A DNA stretch of 64,000 nucleotides from positions 19,746,833 through 19,810,832 of the forward strand of contig NC_092699.1 in assembly GCF_964275005.1 (NCBI RefSeq), read 5' to 3'. This document shows, piece by piece, positions 35,275 to 47,730 of this stretch. This DNA is from Diadema setosum. Taxonomy: Eukaryota; Echinodermata; Echinoidea; Diadematoida; Diadematidae. The notes below the pieces were generated by a model. That model did not search any database. It worked only from the letters and a program-made list of their open reading frames with translations, and had not been told where the DNA came from. Positions within the stretch are counted from its first letter, which is position 1; every line of letters starts with the position of its first letter. The translations under genes and the position numbers were made by a program.

Positions 35275-36575
35275 GCTAGTTCATTCAGGCTTGAGTAATC
35301 AGCAATGGGTATGCCCATGAAGAAGCTGTAACATGGCTGTGCTTGACCCAAGTAGACTCATGGCAGAGCAAAAATATGAAGTCCACAGACATGACAGGTA
35401 CATCCTTAGAAATCGCATCAAGAGTCTAGCGTGATCCAGATGCCTTGCCAAGAACATTGGTGTAGTTTTGAAGCCATGGTCAAAATTATATATAGCAAGT
35501 AATTAGAACAAAATATGGGAGCAGATGTGAGGAGCTGTTCATAGGCTGAACGCTCACTCAACATCTTATTGGCCTACCCCATCTTATTGACCTACCCCAT
35601 ACATGTGTTATCTGAGAGAGCAATGCAACGGTAAAGTTAGATTCCAGAGTTTCACTTTATCGCCATCATCATAATAATAAAGTAAAGTTGTAATCTTGTT
35701 CCCCTCGATTTAGCTTCAACACTTAGACTGGGTTTCCTCACCTCGTATTCGTGAAATTAGACCTTGATAAGGCCCAAATCACAATTAAAAAAAAAGTGTG
35801 TTAGCCCTAATCTTAATTGTCAAAAACGTAGATTGTCTAGGGTTCTAAAGTCTAATAGAAAATATTCTCTTCAACATTTTCCTTAAATGTTTGTGCCTCG
35901 AGTGAATATGTTGTAGTCTACTGTATTGCAAATTTATGGATATTTTCCTGATATTTTCCTGTGTTGCTTAATATCGATAATGCAGTTTGTGTGCATTAGA
36001 TCTAGATCTAGAACCGCTAGTTGTACCTCTGTCAGGCAGGTCTCAGAAAAGCCTCAGGCATGCAGGCTTTAAACGGGGAAAACGCAGTTTACAGTTTCTA
36101 CGGCATACAGCGTATAAGCTTTTAACTTCTCGGTTGCCAGAATTAACAGCTAGAGGCGAAATCATTTTATTCTTGACGGACAAATTAATTATCTTTGACT
36201 GCCTGTTTATACTTCAGTTAGAACCATCTTTATCTATATTTGTCTGTCTATCTATCTATCTATCTATATGTATCTGTCTATATCTACACTCCAGGTGACT
36301 TTTATACGCTCTTATACGCGCAAATATGTTGATTTTGATGATACAAAAACCGGTAAACAGTAATTTTCCCTCATCTTTATTTCTGAAATGTTTGTGTGCA
36401 TATTGTTTGTGTGTGTTTGTATCTGGTACTATAATTCATGTGCGTGTCATCGCAGTGGTATAAATAGGACTCGATCAAGGCTGGTATCAGGTTCAACAAT
36501 GAGGTCATAAAAGTACATCAGCGTTATGACACAAATGTGATAATGTTTTGATGATGTAATAATCTTTGCATTCAG

Positions 36576-36788
36576 CCGCGATGGTTTCCGACTCTCCTGC
36601 CGTGTCACCGAGCTGGTCGGATTGGGCTCCGTGGTCCGCATGTACGGCGTCCTGCGGCACTGGACAGATGACGCGCCGGCGACGGTGTGTGGACGCAGAC
36701 GGGCATGACTCCATGCATGGATGCGGTAACCACGACAACAAGGAAGTAGCGGAGTGCTTCTCAAGTCGATGCTTACTTCGAACGGCAC
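36576..36788 (+). CDS. Gene 3, TSP1 domain 1
   Basis: A 213-nt exon, phase 1/1, acceptor tttgcattcag and donor gtaaga. Residues about 17-87. PSWSDWAPWSACTASCGTGQ carries the W ladder and the O-fucose type site C-T-A-S-C-G, followed by RRRRC, GCG, C and C: six cysteines. An 11-residue spacer before the domain follows the signal peptide. Confidence 0.9.
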
Positions 36789-37274
36789 GTAAGATTCCTG
36801 CGAAAACTGAGATGTTGCTACTGATTTCTACCAATTTCCAATTATTTGCAAGAAAATGTCAAAGAACCGCCGTATGAAGACAAACAAACCGTATTTTGCC
36901 GTATCGTCTGCCTTTGACATTAAGAGAGTTTGAATTTCCTCATCTCATAAGATTATGTGATAATCATTCGCGTCCTCTGATTTCTTTGAGGTTTCTTCAA
37001 ATAGAGACAGGCATTTATGTTTGTCTGGGGCTAATAACGAATGTGAATCTTCTGTTAACCTGCAAGTGTTAAATGAGAATAAGACGAGTCGTAGCAAGTT
37101 CCACTTTTTGTTAAAACTAGATGTATGTGTCTATCATGGGATTACTATTGACAAGACTTCCAAAGCTTTAAACTTTCACAGAATGATATGTTTGTCGTGG
37201 GAAGAAATCGCGTCGAGCATGCACTTCAGCCATTAAACGTTGCCCACTTCTTCTTAACCTCCCCACTGTTCCAG

Positions 37275-37457
37275 GGAGGGCCTCGTGGTCAAGTTGGTAT
37301 TCGTGGCTCCCCTGCTCCAAGACCTGTGGGGAGGGTAGACGAGAAAGATCCCGAGAGTGCCAGGATTCAGCGGGATTGCAATCTTGGGCGTGCGGCGACA
37401 TTTACCAGAGGGTGTCACAAGGGTGCAATCTCGGAGCTTGTCCTGCACAGTGGAGTG
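37275..37457 (+). CDS. Gene 3, TSP1 domain 2
   Basis: A 183-nt exon, phase 1/1, acceptor cactgttccag and donor gtacta. The frame reads RASWSSWYSWLPCSKTCGEG, RRERSREC, WACGDIY, GCNLGACPAQW. Six cysteines with CSKTCG. The longest open frames here are in other registers, so the domain is easily missed by ORF length alone. Confidence 0.88.
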
Positions 37458-38684
37458 GTACTAAACTCTCTCATTTGTATAATTTCATGAATAGTGAAGG
37501 TCATCAGATTATGACACTTTTCGGCTTCTCAGTCGATTTTCCAACTGAATAATTAGACAGTTTTCAGTAAGGGAAAGGATCAGTCCATCATGTAGCCAAA
37601 CAAATGTGGAATACTTAGATAAATTTCTGCATAATCATGATTGTCATATTTTTTTTTTAATTGTATTCATTCCCTCTATATTTTCAAAAAATATTGCAAA
37701 GCTTTAGCATTTGAATTGATTTCAGCGAAAGGAAGTCCTCACGTTTGTGAGGAGTGTATGCAGTGTTTGAGTGTATGCAGATATGGTTCTTGCCTCCTTA
37801 AATGATATTTGATATTCTGACTTTGAATCTACATGATACATTTTGTATATTGTTTTATTCACTCTCTAATTGTATATAACTAATTGTTCCATGTATTTTC
37901 CTGATATCAAACCTTGTAAAACTACAGGGCGCCTTTAGAAAGGCGTTTTGTGCAACTGTTTTAGGCCAACCCTGTAGGAAAATGTAAAGAAAACAAACCA
38001 GTAATATATGAATAAATTTCACGTAGCAATAAACTTTATGGGAGGGAGGCTTTGAATGAGATGGTTTGTTGCTACAGGCTGTAGGAAAAGAAATATCCCT
38101 GAATTGCAATACATCACTGAAGAAGTGTATTGCAGCATACTCATTTGCATTATAAAAGGGATTGTTGAGCAATTAGTGTTTCTGAGTCTATGCACAGTGT
38201 TCCCCTGAGTACATATAATAACCCTTGAAGTAACAAGCTATTCCATCCACATGTACAAATTCAATGTATTTCAATAGGCATGGTTTACAAAATTGTTTGA
38301 AAAATTATGGATAGAGTTTCTCTATGAACTTAATAAAACCATGAGATTGGCCTGGTTTTATAGAGGCAGAAAGAGAGGTAGAGGAGAAGGAGGGATGGAG
38401 GAAACTGGCTACGAAGTCTTCTGTGGCGTCCCTACGGTCGTCTTGACTACGGGATATGTGAGATGTATGTATTATACAATCTGAACAGTTTTGATGATAA
38501 ACTGGTTTATAACTGTGATTACAGAATGATTTAATGGGTATACTGTTTATATGTAATCATAGAAACTGCTGGTTACGACGGAGATAACGTAACACCTTCT
38601 AGCCTCCACATAAACCGTCAATTAGGTGTTTTTGCATAGAGTGATGAATGCAGCAGAGTATTATATGTTTTTATCTTGCGACAG

Positions 38685-38861
38685 AGGAACCTGGCTCCTG
38701 GACGCAGTGGACCCAATGGGGGGGCTGTTCGGGGACCTGTGGAGGTGGACAACGCATGAAAATGCGCATGTGTTTAATGCCTTCAGGATCATACGGACGT
38801 GGTTGTCAGGGCGACGACAGGCTTTACAAAGACTGCCATAACAACAGGTGTCCTGGCCGAG
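38685..38861 (+). CDS. Gene 3, TSP1 domain 3
   Basis: A 177-nt exon, phase 1/1, acceptor tatcttgcgacag and donor gtacag. EEPGSWTQWTQWGGCSGTCG, then MRMC, GCQGDD and C-HNNRC. CSGTCG is present and the six-cysteine pattern is complete. Confidence 0.9.
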
Positions 38862-39518
38862 GTACAGTGTAACAGTTAGCTTGCGATTTGCACGACTAAC
38901 GCGAACTGCGATTTGAATTTGCAATGAGACCTTATAAGCGTGTGTCAATCACAGCGGCTCCAAATCCTTATACCGCACCCAGAGGTTTTCTGTGATTTTT
39001 TATTCTGTTGTATTGTTGAAGTTATCCACACTATAAGACCGGCACTAAGATTTGCCTCTTGATACAGTGAAACCAGGTCATTGTCGTTTGTTTGTTTGCT
39101 TTTCATTTGTGTGTTACTTCGTAAGGAAGCCAGATTTCGGAGCGCAATCTAATATGAAAGGAAGTTCTGCAGGATTGGATTAATGTTGAGACACACCATG
39201 GTCAGAAACTTTGCATTGTAGATCACATCGATCGTCCAAACCGAAATCTGCCTAATATAGAGTCAAAGCCAATGACATTATTTTTTTTTTTTTATCATTA
39301 CCCTTTCAGCAATCTTTGACGAAGAATGCTGTCCCACAATGGTTGTTCATGCTCTCCCAGCTGAGGGGATGGGGACGCTTTTCAAAAAAGTGTCACATCG
39401 ACGAATGTACGAGTGGCTCCCAGTGAGGTTTCTGTTTATGGCAGACTATCATGAAGTTCTGATTAATGTATCTCATATCAGTCGCCCTTCGCCTTTCATT
39501 TGTTTTTCACCGCATCAG

Positions 39519-39701
39519 ATGATGGTCGAGCATGGGCGCAATGGCAAGAATGGGGTCGATGCAGCGCCACTTGTGGTAATCACGGAACGCGTCACCGTAA
39601 AAGAAAGTGTCTTTCTAGAGCAGGCAATGAACTCCATAGGTGCCCCGGCATGGTTTACTCTCAAACTGAGACGTGCATTCTTCCAATTTGTGGTCATCCA
39701 G
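39519..39701 (+). CDS. Gene 3, TSP1 domain 4
   Basis: A 183-nt exon, phase 1/1, acceptor caccgcatcag and donor gtacgg. DDGRAWAQWQEWGRCSATCG, RKRKC, HRCPG, ETCILPIC. The W ladder is W-x-x-W-x-x-W and CSATCG is intact. Confidence 0.9.
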
Positions 39702-40469
39702 GTACGGAAAACGAAACTTCCTTATTTAAAGTATACCCAACGAGATATCTCTAATCGTACATCGTGTGATGTACGATGACATGTTAAAGCTGGTGCAGAG
39801 TTTGATTAGATCATCATGTAATTTTATAGCCTCCCCACACTACCTAAGATCCACCGAAAATGTTATTTCACTATCATTGTTGTAATTACTGTTTTTATTT
39901 CATTAAGTATGATTATCGTTACATTTGTTGTTGTTGTTTTTGCATATTTATATACGCTTTGATAAAAGTCCTGTTACTGGGCTCCCAGAACAAACCCTTA
40001 ACTTATTCCTAGATTGTACAAGTAGTGTGAAGTATGGCTAGGATCTTATTGGTAATAACGAAGTATAAGTCGAAGAGGTTAGCATTTCTCAGCTTTTAAA
40101 GGCAGTGAATGAAAAATATGGTAGGAAGAAATTCCGAGCAGCCCCAGTTGGCGATGAAGGCCCGTGCCAGGGAACAGGAACCATCTTTTTAGCGACCTTG
40201 ATTAGAGGCCAGTTTTATGCAACTTGATTCAGATAATTTTCTTCGGGCAATTTGGCCTTCAGAATTTTACACTTACCAGTCCTTTAAAAAATGCTTCGTT
40301 GAAATCTTCGTTTTATTTATTCATTCATTTATTTGGTCCCAACAACATCGCCTGCATATTTAACACTGCTGCATGGTGGTGACGATGATGATTACAATGA
40401 CGACCACGGCAGGTACGCCGACGTTGGTAATGGTAGATGAGTAGATGATGCTTCTTTCCTAATCTGCAG

Positions 40470-40640
40470 AAATTGACCGCCCCAGTTGGGGAGAATGGGA
40501 CAATTGGCGTGAGTGCAGTCACTCCTGTGGAGGAGGTGAACATTTTCGTAGACGAACCTGCCAGCTACATGGGAAACCATCCATTGGCTGTGAGGGCGGA
40601 GGAAAAGAGAAGGGTTCGTGTAATACTCAAGCATGTCCTC
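40470..40640 (+). CDS. Gene 3, TSP1 domain 5
   Basis: A 171-nt exon, phase 1/1, acceptor cctaatctgcag and donor gtaagt. PSWGEWDNWRECSHSCGGGE, RRRTC, GCEGGGKEKG, C-NTQAC. CSHSCG is intact and all six cysteines are present. Confidence 0.9.
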
Positions 40641-40677
40641 GTAAGTATACATCTATAAATTGATCTTTTAAACTTAA

Positions 40678-41055
40678 AGGGATGGTAAAGTATTGGTGGA
40701 GATGAGAATTTGGCTATTAACTTTTTGCGAGATACCAAGAAAACACTTATGAAATAGTACAGAACATCCCATTTTAAGAGGAATTCAAAGTTTATTTGAT
40801 GAAAATCGGGTTTGGAATGATTGAAACATCCAAAAACAAAGTAAAACAAATCGCAATAAATGTGGGTCCCACACATTATTAGAATTGCTCTGTTTTGGAT
40901 ATCTCGGCCATTTCAGAATCAATTTTCATCAAATAAACGTTGAATTCCTCATGGAATTGCATTCTCTTTCATATTTCATAAGAGGTTTCTCATTATCTCA
41001 CCAAAAAAATGTTAGAAACCTGAAATTAGGTCTCAACCAAAACTATTAGATCCCC
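40678..41055. mobile_element. piggyBac-like MITE (M1 family), TTAA flanks
   Basis: TTAA at 40674-40677 and 41056-41059. Left end AGGGATGGTAAAGT. Internal inverted phrases are gaggaattcaaagtttattt and aaataaacgttgaattcctc. It starts 33 bp after the TSP1 exon ending at 40640. Confidence 0.78.
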
Positions 41056-41246
41056 TTAAAGAAACATATTGATTGGCATAAGAGAACAGTTTGTCCCCTT
41101 AATACGCAGTGAGAACCTACTGAATTTAAAAACATTTTCTTTCTTGTAATGCGATAGAATGCAGTTAACACATTCACTCATGCTGTAATATTTGCGCACT
41201 AACTTAACAGAACGATTATGCTATCACGTGAAAAACATTGTCCTCT

Positions 41247-41401
41247 GGGCCCTATTACATAAAGGTCGATACGATAACAACTGGCTGGAATGGCAGTTGT
41301 CATGGTAACGACAAGAATCCAGCTTCCTGATTGGCTGTTGCTATTGGAAGTTGCCATTCCAGCAAGAGTTGCCATCCTAACATCTTTTATGAAACGGGGC
41401 T
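41247..41401. mobile_element. Small MITE, TIR GGGCCC...TTTCATAAA type
   Basis: Starts gggccctattacataaa and ends ttttatgaaacggggct, with inner inverted ggaatggcagttg / gttgccattcc. Related to the element at 57122-57268. Confidence 0.65.
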
Positions 41402-41730
41402 CATCTTCAGTTCTGCGATTCTGTTTTGTTGAGAGCTAAGGTTGGTTTATAATTGAATTGCGACCAATTGCAACCTATCTAACACAACAAAGTCCAGCTG
41501 ATTCACGATGCCATACAAAAGTTTGAACGTCCAATAGGAAGATGACTGTACAGGTTTACTTAGGACGAGGAGGCGACTTTTTGAAAACCCATCTTTGCCT
41601 CTTGCCCAGGACGGGAAGGCGCTTCGGCGGCGTGCAACGACGCTTTCTCCCCTTCAGGCATCTTGACCTGTTTCAACAATCTAACTTTCCATTACGATGC
41701 ACTAGAGTAATCTACCTCCTTTCCATTAAG

Positions 41731-41901
41731 CGCCCAGCTGGGCCCGATGGCAGCGCTGGACTACGTGTGACGAGCCCTGTGGCGGGGGCCAGAAGTCAAG
41801 GTACCGCGACTGCAAAGAGTCAGGGAAACTGGCTGACGGTTGTCCGGGTGACAAAACGGAAGAGATAGTGTGCAACCCCTCACCCTGTGATCCAGACTAT
41901 C
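41731..41901 (+). CDS. Gene 3, TSP1 domain 6 (lost O-fucose site)
   Basis: A 171-nt exon, phase 1/1, acceptor cctttccattaag and donor gtaagt. PSWARWQRWTTCDEPCGGGQ, YRDC, GCPGD, VCNPSPC. The usual Ser/Thr before the second Cys is Pro (C-D-E-P-C-G), so O-fucosylation is not expected here. Six cysteines remain. Confidence 0.9.
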
Positions 41902-42367
41902 GTAAGTGTACTAACCAGAGATTCGCTCTCAACGAAAACGGTCTTGATTGGACAACATTTTTTTTTATTTCATAAAAAAAGTGAACTGCCCTTTTTTCAG
42001 GATTTATGCAAGGTGAAATCAAAGCGAAAGCAAACAAAATTACAGAATTGACAAATGGGTGTCAAATTATCCATGAGAAGCAACAGACGATAACGAACAA
42101 GAGAGAATGTAAGAAGAAAAACTAGAATGCGTACAAGAGACACACTGAAATATGTTGTACACAGGTTTAGAAGCTGATAGCATTCAATGCATTTTGCATT
42201 CAAAGGATTTGGCCTCCTCGGCAACACCGAGAATAATGTGATAAATCAGATTCAAATCTAATGAAGACAAAGGTGCAAGGAAAATGCTAGTGATACTTCT
42301 CTGTTTCTTTAGTACATTCCCACAAGATCACGCCGTTCTTGCAATACTGACCTCCTCATACACGTCT

Positions 42368-42375
42368 AGTTACCA

Positions 42376-42418
<43 letters not shown>

Positions 42419-42436
42419 TACAACAACAACAACAAC
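42368..42436. repeat. Simple repeat (CAA)n
   Basis: AACAACAAC microsatellite with minor interruptions, upstream of a LINE fragment. Confidence 0.9.
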
Positions 42437-42560
42437 ATGTGGGGTGATAGGTCTTTTGGAACAAGCTTCCTTTACACATTCTTACTATCTCCCCAGTTGA
42501 TTCTTTTAAGACAGCACTGAAAACACACGTGTTTCATAACATGATTAGTCAATGACTATA
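42437..42560 (+). pseudogene. L2-type LINE 3' fragment
   Basis: The frame reads NKLPLHILTISPVDSFKTAL then KTHVFHNMISQ and a stop, the terminal LWNxLPxxI...SFKxxLKTHLF motif of L2-type LINEs. Confidence 0.65.
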
Positions 42561-42662
42561 ATTCCTTCTTTATTTTCTCTATTTCTTTCTCTCTTTTATG
42601 CTGTGTGAGGTATTTTTCATGCCTTTTGAGCACTCAGACTGAGTGGTACATATCCACATTAT

Positions 42663-43679
42663 TACCTCCGCCAAGGGAGGAGGTTATGTTTTCGTGATAC
42701 CGTTGGTTTGTTTGTTTGTTTGTTTGTTTGTTTATCCGTGTGCAAAATAATTCAAAAAGTAGTTAACGGATTTGGATGAAACTTGCAGGAAAGGTTTAGA
42801 ATGATACTAGTAACAGATGATTCAATTTTGGTAGTGATCCGAGAATTTTGGGGGAATTTATGAAGGATTTTTGATATTTTGGCAGGTAGGGTCGATGAAC
42901 TTGGGAGTTCAGGCTACGCGTATTTGAGGTTTGCATGCGCGCACTAAAGTGCGTGCTCTAGTTTGGTTTCTACTAGGGCGAGGAGCGCCGTGCAGCTGAG
43001 GGTTTATGACGTAACAAAGGCTTCTATATTGGGAAATCGGGCGACTTTCAGCACACAGTGCTATTTCTAAGTACGTGTGGGTGGAAATCACTGATATATG
43101 TTGGAAGAACAAGATCAGTGGTGGAAATCTCTGCATGTTTGGCGGAGGTCTGCGTTCTCAGAGTGCTTCTCTAGTTACCTCCGCCAAGAGAGGAGGTTAT
43201 GTTTTCGTTACCGTTGGTTTGCGTGTTTGTGTGATTGTTAGTTAGTTTGTCCGTGTGCAAAATAACTCAAAAGTAGTTAACGGATTGGGATGAAACTTGC
43301 AGGAAAGGTTGAGAATGACACAAGTAACAAACGATTAACTTTTGGTAGTGATCCGAGAATTTTGGGGGAATTTATGAAGGATTTTTGATATTTTGGCAGG
43401 TAGGGTCAATGAACTTTGGAGTTCAGCCTGCGCGTATTTGAGGTTTGCATGCGCGCACTAAAGTGCGTGCTCTAGTTTCTACTAGGGCGAGGTGCGTCGT
43501 GCAGCTGAGGGTTTATGACGTAACAAAGGCTTCTATATTTGGATATCGGGCGGCTTTCAGCACACAATGCTATAAGTACGTATGGGTGGAAATCACTGAT
43601 CTCTGTGGAAAAACAAGATCAGTGGTGGAAATGAGCTGCATGCTTGGCGGAGGTCTGCGCTCTCAGAGTGCTTCTGTAG

Positions 43680-43680
<1 letters not shown>
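42663..43680. repeat. Two tandem ~510-bp CCTCCGCCAAG repeats
   Basis: Unit 1 (about 42663-43172) and unit 2 (about 43173-43680) both start ttacctccgccaag.gaggag and share gtagttaacggatt, gatccgagaattttggggga and gcatgcgcgcactaaagtgc. Both end with ggcggaggtctgcg.tctcag. Start and end carry the short inverted motif ACCTCCGCCAAG / CTTGGCGGAGGT. Confidence 0.8.
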
Positions 43681-43710
<30 letters not shown>

Positions 43711-43762
43711 TGTTATATAAATACGTGCAAATGAAAAGGAGAATGGAGTGGAAGGAGCTTAA

Positions 43763-44143
43763 AGGGATGGTACAGTATTGGTGGAGATGAGAATTGGGCT
43801 TTCAACTTTTTGCGAGATACCAAGAAAACACATGATAGTACAGAGCATACCATTTTAAGAGGAATTCAAAGTTTATTTGATGAAAATCGGGTTTGGAATT
43901 ACTCAAACATCTAAAAACAAAGTAAAACATACCGTAAAACATAAAGTGTGCCATGGGTCCCACACTTTATTAGAATCGCTCTTTTTGGATATCTCGGCCA
44001 TTTCAAAACCAATTTTCATCAAATAAACGTTGAATTCCTCATAGAATTATATGCTCTTTCATATTTCATAAGAGGTTTCTCATTATTTCACCAAAAATGT
44101 TAGAAAACTGAAATTAGGTCTCAATCAAAACTGTACGATCTCT
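43763..44143. mobile_element. piggyBac-like MITE (M1 family)
   Basis: TTAA at 43759-43762. Left end AGGGATGGTACAGT. The right end is degenerate (ACTGTACGATCTCTTTGA). It shares most of its interior with 40678-41055. Confidence 0.72.
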
Positions 44144-44672
44144 TTGAAGAGAGATGAAAAGGCGATCGATGCCCTCTGAGCATATCCCATGCATGCTTTA
44201 GACATACGGTGAAATTAGCACGAATCTGAAGTGATATAATGGTCTGTTAGCACTTAAGTATATCAAATCTAATTAGACTGCCGAGATAAACAAAAATGTC
44301 GGTTCCAAACAGTTTCGCAATCTTGATACGAGGTTGTGTCTTTAGCCTAGATTACTGTCACAATGACGCTGTGGAGCTTTCACCCTCTTTTTTTTTCTTT
44401 TTAGTGAATGTGCGGCTGTTAGAAGAAATTTCATATATACACGCGATAGACATAATAGGTCATTTCAGAATATATTAAAATGAAAGACATTATGGTAATG
44501 TTACTGTTTAGGCATGACACCCGCGAGTTATGCATCTGTTGTGTTTGTACATGATTGCCATATTAGGTTGACGGACATTGAGCTTTTGCCATACGAACTG
44601 ACATACAGTCTTCTTACATTCATAGTCATTATCGTTTTTGTCCTCCTTGATCTCCAAAAGTTCGACGCATAG

Positions 44673-44843
44673 AAACTTCTCCTCATTGGGGCCCTTGGGA
44701 TCGGTGGACCCATTGTTCGGATACCTGTGGAATACACGGTTCTCGGAACAGAATTCGATTGTGCACCGTGCCCCAGCAGTGCGACGGCGGGCAGTCCATG
44801 AAGCTCCGGGATCAACCCTGCAACAGACGACCATGTCTCCGCC
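44673..44843 (+). CDS. Gene 3, TSP1 domain 7
   Basis: A 171-nt exon, phase 1/1, acceptor ttcgacgcatag and donor gtaagt. SPHWGPWDRWTHCSDTCGIH, RIRLC, QCDGGQ, C-NRRPC. CSDTCG is intact. The next in-phase exon is 11.5 kb away across a block of mobile elements. Confidence 0.9.
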
Positions 44844-45662
44844 GTAAGTTGCCCCTCAGGTATTCTCACGTTAATGTCGCCTGTAGAATGGGTGCAATGT
44901 TAAGTTCACTTTTACAGCAAAATAATGATGCTGATAATAATAATAATGGTGATAATAATAATAATAATAATAATAATATTAATGATAATAAAAATAAATC
45001 GTGATCTCCGAGGGCCTTATGATCAAACTGGCAACTTCATGCTTCAGTCAAAGAATACATCGAGTAGTGATATGAGAAGTTGTGCTGTGGTCGCCTTCAC
45101 CTGCGAAGGACGAACATCATCATCATCGTCATCATTAATTATACATCGGCTCGGAATGGGGCGTAGATTCATCCTCCTCAAATGTGTCGCAGCAATTATT
45201 GGGACTACAATATTAGCTCATACAACCTTAGCATCTTCTGCAGTAGCTTACTCGCAGGAATGTCGCACCACTTGATGCAGACAAAATTTTGGGCCCTTTC
45301 AAATGTGGGACACCAACATGTCTGTGATCGTCTCACGAGTATCTGACCGTTTGATCATGAGCTTTTGTCACCAACCCATTGCGATGTGTGAAAATCCTGA
45401 GAGTGATGTTGCAAATGTGCTGGCATTTTGGCTCCCTCAATGGTGGTGTAACAGTGGTGTCGAAAAAAAAAATGGAGGGCCCATCCAATAAGACCCCGTT
45501 TACAGTGCTGGGCTGGGCCGAGCCCGGCCTCAATTGCGCGGCCGAGCCCCACAATTTTGTCCGTTTACACTGCCGATCTCGGCCTGGGGTTTTAATTCAA
45601 ACCTTTCAATATTTTGTCGTAGTGGCGCTCTGCTTGTAAACAAACGCAATTTGGTATAGTCT

Positions 45663-45868
45663 GGGCCCTGTTTTATAAAACTTGTGATAGAAATCAATCA
45701 ATCACAAATTTCTCGAAAGCTGCAAATCAGTCGTAACCTGTGATTGATTGATTGCAGTTCTCCGTCTTAGAGTTCAATCATATACTTTTTTATAAGATGG
45801 ATTTGCATTCAATCGTAAAGTTGTGATTGATTTGAATCAATCACAAGTCTTTATAAGACGGGGCCCTG
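45663..45868. mobile_element. MITE, TIR GGGCCCTGTTTTATAA
   Basis: Ends gggccctgttttataaaa and tttataagacggggccc, with inner inverted aatcaatcacaa / ttgtgattgatt motifs. It splits TATAGTCTGG / TTTCCAG of the surrounding GC-rich element. Confidence 0.7.
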
Positions 45869-47510
45869 GTTTCCAGACCCTTTGCCAATTGATTTTTAGT
45901 AATACTGTTGATAGTTTAAACACAAATATAGTTTTAGATGATTCTCATCTACAAAGAGTATCAAATATTAAATTCTTGGGGGTCATTGTGGATGATAAAC
46001 TTTCCTGGAAATCACATATTGATAATATTTTGTAACATAATATCGCGTAATATAGGTGTTATAAATAGATTGAAATTTCATATTCCACAAAAAATATTAC
46101 TTATGTTATATTCGTCGTTAACATTGTCTCATTTGAATTATGGAGTTTTAGTTTGGGGCAACACGCATCAGAATTTACTGAAAGAGTGTCCCTCTTGCAA
46201 AAGAAAGCCCTCCGCGTTATCTGCCATTCCCCTGTACGTTCTCATACAAACACGTTGTTTGCCTCTAGCAAGCTCTTAAAAATTAAAGATCTGTTTTTGT
46301 ATAATTTAGGCCAATTTATGTACAATTATTGCAACAATTTGCTTCCATCTATTTTTGATTCTATGTTCCTCAAAAACCAATCATTTCATGAATATCCCAC
46401 TAGGCGTTCCAATGAATTTCATTTACCCCTTTTACGCACGATCCTTGCTAAAAATACACTTATTTATATAGGCCCAAATTATTGGAATTCTTTGAATCAC
46501 GATATAAAAAAACTCCCCATTTATTCTTTCAAGAGTTGTTGTTGTTATTTTAAAGATCGAAAGAAGAGAGAGAGAGAGGAATGGGGCCCTATACAAATAA
46601 TTTGCCCCAGACAGCACTTATAACATAAAACAAACATTATAGATCTTAAAGAGATATAAGCAAGAATATTAAATGCATGTAGAGGAGACTGAAGTCCTTT
46701 CTATTGCAATCGTATGGCTCTACAGTACTGAACTAGCCATTTGGCCTTCTTTCTCACATACTGACTTAATTACCTTTTTTCCTCTTTGAAGAATTAATTG
46801 TATTCTTTTGGATGTCTGCTGCCATCTACGCTATCGCTTAAAGCGTCAAAGACTTTAATTTCTGTCTTACTCCTGTTCATACGTCCCTTCATTTCCTTGC
46901 TTTTCTCCTTTCAGGCGTTACAATATCACTTTTTTCTCCACAACTATCATCTGTTTCTTTTGACATGCTTCTGTCGAAGATCGCTGTCTCTGTTGTGCAT
47001 TTTCGTTTGCTATTTTGTCTTCTGTTTGTTAGTCTTGTCCATTCCGTTTTGTCCCGTACAGCCTTTTCTTCAGTAGTTGTTTCGTTGTCTAGTCTTTTTC
47101 TATGTTTGTTCGCGTCTATGAAAGTGAATGTATTTATCTGTGAATCTAATTCTCAGTGGGCTTCCAGACTTCTTCTTCTTTTTTTTTCTTCTTTTTTTTC
47201 CTTTTGTATTTATGATGCTTCAATTAATCTTCCCATTGATGTTATTTTTCCAGAGGGGCCCACATTCTACAAGCTCTGTCTTTTTAGTGGGTCTCTCCAT
47301 TTTTCGCACTTTAAGCAAAGTTATACATGTACTTCATTTCGATCACTTCTGTTTCTTTTTTACAACAATGTATAATTACTATAAGGTCCTCAATTGTTGC
47401 ACATTCTTTTCAATACATAATTTTCTGTTTACCTTATTCTCTGTTGTCAAAAGAAGTGTAACTTATGTTTTGTCGGAAAATGAAATTAACTTTGAATCGA
47501 ATCGAATCGA
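45869..47510 (+). pseudogene. LINE reverse-transcriptase C-terminal fragment and 3' region
   Basis: Frames 45895-46279 and 46153-46623 together read VSNIKFLGVIVDDKLSWKSH, ISRNIGVINRLKFHIP, SHLNYGVLVWGNT, LLQKKALRVICHS and GPNYWNSL, the region after the YADD box of a LINE polymerase, with at least two frame changes. A T-rich 3' region follows and a tail of GAATC units (gaatcgaatcgaatcg, about 47497-47512). It is inserted in the GC-rich TIR element. Confidence 0.8.
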
Positions 47511-47607
47511 CTCTGCGAAGTCCCGCCTTTGCCGAAGGAAAAATCCTTTGCAGGACAAAACCACCTTAAACTGTACTAATTTTCGACGTTGAGGGGGTTA
47601 ATATCCT

Positions 47608-47730
47608 GGGCCCCGTCTTATAAATCCTTCAAATCAATAACAAGTCCCCAAATCAATCGCAACTTGCATTGCAGCTCACAAGAAACTTGTGATTGATTTC
47701 TATCACAAGTCTTTATAAGACAGGCCCCTG
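47608..47730. mobile_element. MITE, TIR GGGCCCCGTCTTATAA (second copy)
   Basis: Ends gggccccgtcttataaa and tttataagacaggcccc. It splits ATATCCT / AATAGCG, which are contiguous (ATATCCTAAATAGCG) in the 55750-56222 copy read in reverse. Confidence 0.7.

Larger units (their letters stand above)
31646..35290 (-). mobile_element. CR1/L2-like non-LTR retrotransposon, nearly full length, antisense in gene 3 intron 1
   Basis: Contains on the minus strand a short first frame with a 2A-like motif, an endonuclease plus reverse-transcriptase frame, and a 3' end with a (TTATCA)/(TTA)n tail near 31641-31660. It is broken by at least three frame or stop changes. It lies between exon 1 and exon 2 of gene 3, opposite in direction. 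Confidence 0.8.

Noticed and set aside
35987..36298. Open frame as a possible first exon of gene 3
   Set aside because: It has no signal-like hydrophobic start with a phase 1 donor. The exon at 31343-31391 fits better.
37188..37490. 100-codon open frame over TSP1 domain 2
   Set aside because: It is in the wrong register. The TSP1 pattern is in another frame bounded by the splice sites 37275-37457.
46798..47592. Hydrophobic open frames that look membrane-like
   Set aside because: They lie in the T-rich 3' region of a LINE fragment. The Phe/Leu richness follows from base composition.
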